A DNA stretch of 64,000 nt, taken from positions 62,001 through 126,000 of the forward strand of contig WEDG01011822.1 in assembly GCA_017591395.1 (NCBI GenBank). The letters run 5' to 3'. Of this stretch, positions 57,356-64,000 are shown piece after piece (the stretch's first letter is position 1; every line of letters starts with the position of its first letter). A model generated the notes under the pieces. The model made no database searches. It was given only the letters and a program-made list of their open reading frames with translations, and was not told the DNA's origin. This stretch comes from Schistocephalus solidus (Eukaryota > Platyhelminthes > Cestoda > Diphyllobothriidea > Diphyllobothriidae). A program made the position numbers and the translations under genes.

Positions 57356-57977
57356 AGACGATTATGCAAATTCGGCAGTGCAGTGTACGTGACCCGCATG
57401 GTCTGGACATGACGCCCCCGCGCGCGACAAGGCAACTTTGAAGGTCATGTACGCACGGCCAGACCACCTTTGTTCTGACTTGTCACCCTTCAGCCTATGA
57501 CATTCTCACTTTACTGTGTCCCCTAAGACTCTTCACTTCAGTTTATCAAGTTTATTTGGTAAGGGTAATTGACAATGCCTTTAAAGACCCTATTATATGC
57601 ATGCCAGTGCGTTGGATACTGCGGGATATGCGCATCAAAATTATCACTTGTGCTGTTTCCCGTCCTCATTCTACGTCTCGTTTACAACCAGCCTTCTGTG
57701 TTGGATACATAACACCTATGTCGGAAGTACGGTATAACGTCTTTGCCACTAGACTCAAGCTAATGTGCTGAGCAAAGTTGGTGAGATCGAGGCTAATTAA
57801 ATCTACCTCATCCTAGTCCAAATCGCGCGCAAGTCGCCACTTCCTCCATACAGCCGTCTTGGTCAACGTCTGTGTCGACAGATGAGCTGCCCTTTTGCAC
57901 AGATTGATCTCCCCCGGCTCCGCCAATGAAACTAATTCTCTCTGTATGCCCGAAGCTCTTGTTTCATAGGAGAGTTT

Positions 57978-58376
57978 TGGGTAGGAATGCCTTGTATGGG
58001 CGCCTAAACAGGACACGGGAATAGGAACGGCTCGCAGTACGTGTGTTTTTGCGTCCAATTCCGGGGAAATTAGGTTTAGGATTAAGATGAAAGTAAGGGC
58101 TCAGTTTAGGGTTAGGCTTCAGTTTGAGGTTAAGGTCAGAGTTTGGTTTAGTGTCGTGCTAAAACTAAGGGTGAGGGTGATTAGCATGTTAACTCTAGAA
58201 GTTAGGTTTAGGGTAGGGCTAGGGTTAAGATTAAGGTATTATGTTAGGGTTAGTGTTAGCGTTAAGACACGGGTGTATTTAATCCTCCGGAAATTAACCG
58301 TAAGGCCTACCATTTTAAGCGGGCAGACCGGTTCCTATTCCCGTGTCCTGTTTAGGTGGCCATAAAAGGCATCCCT
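57978..58376. mobile_element. ~400-bp inverted-repeat element with telomere-like core
   Basis: Right arm: GGTTCCTATTCCCGTGTCCT, GTTTAGGTGGCCATAAAAGG, CATCCCTAC. The left arm is its reverse complement (GTAGGAATGCC...CCTAAACAGGACACGGGAATAGGAAC). The interior (58060-58270) is a TTAGGG-like degenerate tract on the plus strand. Related elements lie at 62306-62503 and 25250-25760. No transposase is present, so it would be a nonautonomous, MITE-like element. Confidence 0.65.
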
Positions 58377-58559
58377 ACTGATTTCTGGACTAGGTACATG
58401 CAGTCCTCGTTTCGTGGGTTTTGGCGTTTCAGCAGGGGTGGGTGTTCCTCCTGGCTGACTAGTTAAGGTTCCTCGATTATATGCGTGTTTAATTACGAGT
58501 GTCCCCTATAACGGACCAGGTGGTAGGGGACGCTGAACCAAACAGGGGACTAGATCAGG

Positions 58560-58830
58560 GCATGGTAGGCGTGATTGGGGAGGTGCAACCATAAAAAATA
58601 CCAAACCTGGGATGGGAGAGGCTGTGGTTTTACGCCTATGTACCGGCTCAGGCCGCGCCAGCCGCATACACTCAACCCCGCCGCCTGTCTTCTTAAGTCT
58701 GTTTTGACACCTGGCTCAGGTGGAGGATGGGAGGGAGAGTGTGCAGTGGAGGCCGTGCAAGTCGCCGTCCCTGCCCCCGGCTGCTGTGGGGCACACAGTG
58801 GGATTTGTTGAACTACGAGCGTCAAACTGT
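58560..58830 (+). repeat. LINE-tail short repeat
   Basis: CCGCCTGTCTTCTTAAGTCT, GACACCTGGCTCAGGTGGAG and GTCGCCGTCCCTGCCCCCGG, ending near GTCAAACTGTC. The head GATTGGGGAGGTGCAACCAT...TACCAAACCTGGGATGGGAG loosely matches the long form. Confidence 0.65.
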
Positions 58831-58849
58831 CGGTGGCATTCTACGGAGA

Positions 58850-61800
58850 TTGCCCATCCTCAATGTATAAATGATTGCGCCTGCTACCATCATATATACT
58901 ACAACAGACTCAGAAGAGGTGCAGCAGAAATATATTATTCTGGGGACGACATATAGTAACGATTGGATATGTGGCCCCACCTAGTATTCTCTCCTAAGAA
59001 ATATCTACTTATGTTATTTAAGTAAGCTTCAATTAACCAACCTCTATCCTCCATCACGACCCTTTTAAGTTTCATCATTAGTGTGAGCGTTCAGCCTTGA
59101 GTTAAAAGTTAGAATTTGAACCTAAGACTGTGCTAGGGTTAAGGGTTAGAGGCTAGAGCTAGGTTTAGCCTCAGGGTTTGGGGGCTTGGGGTTAGACTAT
59201 AAATGTGGTCAACTTCAGTTATACCTTCAGTCAGGAAAGTCACAAGAATCGGTGTTAACGATATATTTTACTTTCTCATTCAATTTCATTTTCAGCGCGA
59301 GCCGGAATCAGAGCGATCAATATAATTAACTTATGTCATCGATTTCCATTTTTGTCCACCCGTTCACAGCACCAAAGTTCGTTATTTCAACTTGTGTGCC
59401 CTCGTTTTTGCGTATTACTGTATATTTAAACAAGCTAATGGCGTAGATGTATTTGCTTATCTATTACTTCCCGAAAAGAGCTATATGCCAGTTTGATTTA
59501 CCCCACCCGGTTTAATTGCAACCTGTGATTACATTCAAGGCAGTTTTTTCCTGAATTTTCTCCTTTCACCAGCACCTAGCCTGTGGTCTAGCGTGATCAA
59601 CTTCGCTAGGGTGCTGATATAGGTACGATAACTTGTTAATTTAAAAAAAAAACAATTTTACTGACACAGCTAGAAGATCTTTGTGCTACGACGGGGTCGC
59701 CTTGGCGAGGGGTGTTGGTAATGTAAACAACGTCGCCACCTACGCCATTTAAGCGATGAATCCCTCAGTCGTCTTCCGCGCGAAAAATGCTACAGTTGCG
59801 ACAATTAAGATGCCGAACCAAACGCTTGTGTCCAACGCCAAATATGGCTGATGGACCAGGCTCGCTTGCACAAGGACATGGATCGATAGTAGGAAGGCTC
59901 TCTGATTGGCTGACTCGACCTGGCCAAGTGTTTGCGTGCGTGTGTCCCACCTCAAGGTAAACACACGTACGCTCGTGTGGAGGGATGCGTGCGTGCGGGA
60001 GGAACATCCATTTGGGGCGGGAAGTGCACATATACCCGAGCAGAAAAATGTTAGAGGGGAGGGAGGCGGACGACACCATACGCACCGATCCACGACCCAC
60101 ACGTACACACATGCACCTACGTGCTTCTTTGGTGCGAAGTACGCCGGGGGAGGGTGGGAGTGCGCCTTAGAGGACGGCTCCGATTTCTTCAGACAGACGC
60201 TCCAGAAACCGCCGTCGCACGTAGCCTCCAAAACGAATCTGCCATATTGTTTTGCAAGCAATGATCGGGTTCAAAGAAAAGCGCCACAGAGCTTGCGAAG
60301 TTTTTACGCACACGGACTAACGTTAGACGAAATCGGGTTGCAGATTGGTGGTCTATGCACATCCAGGGGATATCATAATGCCTTAGCCATACACAGGGGT
60401 TGATAAGCTTGAACAGGTAGGGGGGAAATCGTAACACAGGAATAGGACCAAAGTCTGTTGCATTCTCTAATGTTCAGTCGTTTCTTACTAACAGGCACTT
60501 GCAGGAAGAAATAAGTTTTTGTTTCGGTCCATATTTTATGATCCCAGTGTTCATTAAGTTTTTGCGCAAGTTTTTGTCGAAGGCAGGTTATTTTTGACGG
60601 ACGACAGTTACTCGAAGAATTCGCAATATTGAACTTTGCAAATTTCCTTAGGAATTATGAATCTATCGAATAAACGTCTCAAGTGGAGTCACTATCAGAC
60701 CCAACGAGATGAAGGTTGAAGTGATTCGTTCACTGTTCAGTCGATTCGCTATAGCTTGATCCATACAGTGGTTTATAGACAGTAGAAGGCGTAAACAGAA
60801 AGGTCCGTAAGTTTCCAAATTGCTGAATAAAAGACACAAAATTCACATAGAAGTGCCATTTTTGATCCGACCTGATGATAGCACAACCTCAATTCTCACG
60901 AGTTTTCCACCTAAAGTTTGCTGACAAGGATAATCAGACCAGTAATTACTTTGCAGGTTTTTGTCGTTTCGGGCATATATCGTTCGTAAAGATTAGCACT
61001 TTACTCTGATTAAAAATATCTCTTCGGTTTCAACTTGAATCCAAATATCTTCTTCACGCAGATTTCAAGCAATGCGTAAGTAAACAGATTGGAATTCGCC
61101 GTAAACTTGAGTAACGATGAGTTAGGTTGCTGCCTGAGGCACGAAACTCGGCATAATCAGCAGGCCAATACGACTGTCAACGAAGATATTTATAACATAC
61201 AACAATGTACTCGCACGGAGTAAGTAGTGAGTTTGTCTAGGTTTCAATATTTTAGGATTTAGACGAGGCTGCTTTCTAACAAATGCCGTCAGCTAAGAAT
61301 GTGACAAACCCGGCCACTACCATGAGATTAAGACGAAGAATCAGCCTCCTTAATTTTGGAAAGGCTTTTGAAGGTGATTATTTATTATAGCAATTGATGT
61401 GGTCCAGTAGGACGAAACAGAATTGAACGAAGACCATTATCAGCGGGTGTCCGAAAGGTGTCCGGTTCTGACTCCCCCGGTTTCCATTCCATTGACATTA
61501 ATAGCCTAGAGCCATATCTATCACAATGCAACGCTAACCTTAGACGTGAACCAAAGAAAATAAAAACACTGCTTGCCCACAGAACGCCAGAAGCTTCACC
61601 GCAATAGAGTCTGCCGTCCAAATGCAGTTGGGGTCTGCGAATTCTGCAGAACTGAGGCAGCGGACGAACATAAATCGTGTTATATTCTATGGTATTTAAT
61701 TTTCCTTTAATTTTAGATGTCAGTATGAATGCAGTTACAGATTTGGGCCAGTGATATGCTATTTGGTGTTCATGCAGGGTTATGTAGAGCGTTGGTAATG

Positions 61801-62300
61801 AAAATTAATTTATATGTCCACAGTCATCGGTCAAGTGAGCTGGTTTTTTGGCACTCCTTCAGACCATAATACACCCCAACCTATCCAAACCTACCTACGA
61901 GCCAACCTTACCCCTAACCCTATCCACTGTGCTTGTTGGAATAAACATTTACTGTCGGTTTAGGGGTTCACGCAAACATTCCTTGACGGGATTATTGCGT
62001 AGTAAACTGACCGCAGAACACAGGAAAAATTTGCCATGAAGCCTCAAATTATAATTGAGTGGTTCATGTTGGACAAAACTCGCTAGACAAAGTAAGCGCT
62101 AGCGATCATTTAGGATCGTTTGGGGGGTTTAGTTGACTAACTAGTAATACTTCGAATGTCGCACTGGAGAGCTAACACAAGTAATATCTAACCAATGGGG
62201 AAGAAGGCAGGTGTGGGTATGAAGAAGCGTTAAGCTGACGCGAGTTCCCCATGGTCGACAACACGACGTTTTCCAATTCAGAAGACAGGGCAGACAGCTT
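58850..62300. other. no recognisable gene
   Basis: About 3.4 kb, AT-rich from 60480 to 62100. A small degenerate telomere-like patch lies at 59110-59200. A 170-codon minus-strand frame (60261-59749) ends with a hydrophobic stretch (VWFGILIVATVAFFARKT) but has no family motif and overlaps longer frames on the other strand. I see no tRNA or other RNA gene. Confidence 0.4.
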
Positions 62301-62305
62301 GGCAA

Positions 62306-62503
62306 GGCTGTCTTCTATGGCCCCCATAAACAGGACACGAGAATAGGGATGCCTCAACAAAGTAACAAAGTTGGCCCTCGGCATAATTCCAGGAAGGCTT
62401 AATATTCCCGTGTCATAAATCTATCAGTAGCCCTAACCCTCCTGTAATTCGGGTGGTTCCTGTTCTCATGTCCTGTTTAAGAGGCAATAGAAAGTATCCT
62501 TAG
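62306..62503. mobile_element. ~200-bp inverted-repeat element
   Basis: Left: ATGGCCCCCATAAACAGGAC then ACGAGAATAGGGATGCC. Right: GGTTCCTGTTCTCATGTCCT then GTTTAAGAGGCAATAGAAAG. The two ends are inverted copies of the same terminus as in 57978-58376, with a short core that includes CTAACCCTCC. Confidence 0.6.
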
Positions 62504-62509
62504 TGGCAG

Positions 62510-63180
62510 GTTGGGTTGTGTAAGCTTTTTACTGAGACGAAGAGTGTATAGGAGGTTCTGCAGGCAGTTGCCGCAAGCAGTCTCTTTAGGTGACCCCAGC
62601 GCGTGTGCGCCTATACTCTGTGTCCGCCTGCAGCCAAGCCCCAAAGGATTAAAGTTGATGGGCTGGTGTTAAGTGAATCGATCAGGAGCGCGAGGCGGAC
62701 AGGACGGCAAAGTGGCGGCTGCGGCGGTCACTTCCGCGGCAGTTGAAGCGCTAAACTATGATTGAGAAAGCCGATAAGCCGGGTGATCAGTGTTAGTTAC
62801 GCCAAAAGGTCGATTTTTCCCCAAGACCAGCTGTCCTATAATTCACCAACTGCACGACCCGGACCTTCGTATTTATGTTTATAGTGCCACCTACGGCCCT
62901 TCGCTGTTCACACGCCTACCCTCGTCGGATTGGAATAAAAAGCGAAGACGAATGAGGAGGGTATGGGTAGAGGGATGAACAAAGTTAAACAGCCCGTCTA
63001 CCCGTGCCACACACGAGCTGGTTTCTAGCTCCAAATGAATCTGGCTCCCATGGATATTGCGCAGATAGAAGTGCCATAATGGCCTTAGGAAGAAGTCAAT
63101 GAATCCTGATGCGTGTTACCTCCCGGTAACACACTCCCAAACCAAGACTGTTCGTACGTCATGGCCCAAGCATCTAATAA
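62510..63180. other. no recognisable gene; third CCCGTCTGC-type repeat
   Basis: Contains the third copy of the short dispersed repeat at 62978-63035 (AACAGCCCGTCTACCCGTGC then CACACACGAGCTGG). Otherwise nothing is recognised. Confidence 0.4.
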
Positions 63181-63189
63181 GAACTTTAT

Positions 63190-64000
63190 CGATCCCAAAC
63201 ACCAGTTGGACCGTCGTTTTCGACGAGGTCCACATTATACTCCAAAATAGGGTGGTACAGGGACGGTGAATTGCACTTGGTTGCAGTGAGAGTAGATTTT
63301 CAATGCGCCCACCTCACTCTATGTTCCACTCCCCCACCTGAGCCCGGTGTCAAGACAGAGTCAAGAAGACCGAAGATGGGAGAGGTCGCAGGCCCACGCA
63401 CTGTGGTCCAACACCAAAAAGAACATAACATTACAAGAGTGTGCTGGTTCGGATTCCAACTGAATGGGAGTGCCATAAAGACCACATTAAGAAGGAGCCA
63501 TTGCAGCCTGACTCTCAGTCCGCCAGTCAGCCACTTCACACAAAAACACACACTGGGCTGACCACGCGGTCCGAGTTATCCCGTCAGTTGGCAACCTTCC
63601 AAGCCACGGCTTTTAGCACATCATGATAGGTTCAGGCGCGTCAGATTATTTATAGTGAGGAAAATGCGCTGAGCCGTCGAGCTCACACTCTCCCCTAACC
63701 CCACAATCAGACCACCGTCCGAGCCAGTGAGTTGTCTGGTGTGGGAGTGGGCGCATTGGCTGACGGGTCGGTGTACCCGTCTTTGCGCGCCACAGCACAA
63801 CCTGACCCCCATACCACACGCACCAGGATTTACTTACTCAGGGGATATGGAGGAGCCATCGCCGTCTGACTCCCAGACCACTGGTCAGCCACTTGACACA
63901 CACAGCACATACACTGGGCTGACGGCGTGGTCTGGTGGAAGCGTCAGATTGACAGCCTTCCAAGCCACGGTTTCTAGGAAACCGTGATATAATCTGGTTA
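63190..64000 (-). mobile_element. LINE 4: 3' UTR entering from the right edge
   Basis: On the minus strand the UTR begins at the window edge near AAACCGTGG and runs through both modules (TGGTCAGCCACTTGACACAC and CAGTCAGCCACTTCACACAA on the plus strand) to the terminal block at about 63200. Orientation implies that its zinc fingers and reverse transcriptase lie beyond 64000. Confidence 0.75.

Noticed and set aside
57105..57467. Open frames rich in Pro, Leu, Phe, Gly, Glu or Arg
   Set aside because: Products of the (TCC)n/(TTC)n tract.
59749..60261. Minus-strand 170-codon frame with a hydrophobic C-terminal stretch
   Set aside because: No family motif or promoter, and it overlaps long frames on the other strand. 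It could be a terminal exon but cannot be supported.

Overview
This is animal nuclear DNA, most likely from a diphyllobothriidean tapeworm such as Spirometra, Dibothriocephalus or Schistocephalus. That is an inference from a flatworm-like muscle myosin gene, from LINEs of a type I associate with these worms (reverse transcriptase followed by C2H2 zinc fingers), and from Merlin and Penelope-like relics. The species cannot be fixed from the sequence alone.

The only intact host gene I can support is a complete muscle myosin heavy chain on the minus strand, from a predicted start site at 42644 to the stop codon at 30899. All 27 coding exon positions were placed by hand with GT/AG boundaries and matching phases. 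The sum is 5847 or 5850 nt (1948 or 1949 aa), depending on which of two mutually exclusive exons is used for actin-binding loop 2 (37595-37653 or 37169-37230). A noncoding first exon with Inr, TATA and CCAAT elements lies upstream.

The rest is a dense graveyard of mobile DNA. (1) 1.3-2.3 kb: Penelope-like (PLE) GIY-YIG endonuclease relic with hammerhead-like motifs. (2) 9.5-10.3 kb: old LINE remnant. (3) 12.5-18.35 kb: a 5.85-kb inverted-repeat element with ~0.6-kb arms, holding a broken Merlin-type transposase and 1 kb of degenerate telomere-like repeats. (4) 18.7-18.83 kb: two hammerhead relics head to head. (5) 18.92-22.9, 23.2-24.9 and 47.84-51.87 kb (minus): three damaged LINEs with C-terminal zinc fingers and a shared ~870-bp 3' UTR; a fourth tail runs off the right edge at 64000. 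(6) 26.4-27.0 and 45.9-46.6 kb: PLE 3' ends, the second with a hammerhead ribozyme whose core looks intact. (7) At least 13 short repeats matching the LINE 3' end, two tRNA-derived SINE families often in head-to-head pairs, small inverted-repeat elements, scattered degenerate TTAGGG-like tracts and several long microsatellites.

Long AT-rich or low-information stretches at 4-8.8, 11.3-12.5, 27-28.6, 54.3-57.2 and 58.8-62.3 kb contain no gene I can recognise. The retroelements lie on both sides of the myosin gene and I saw no LINE-tail repeat within it; its only repeat content is a telomere-like tract and an AT microsatellite in introns.
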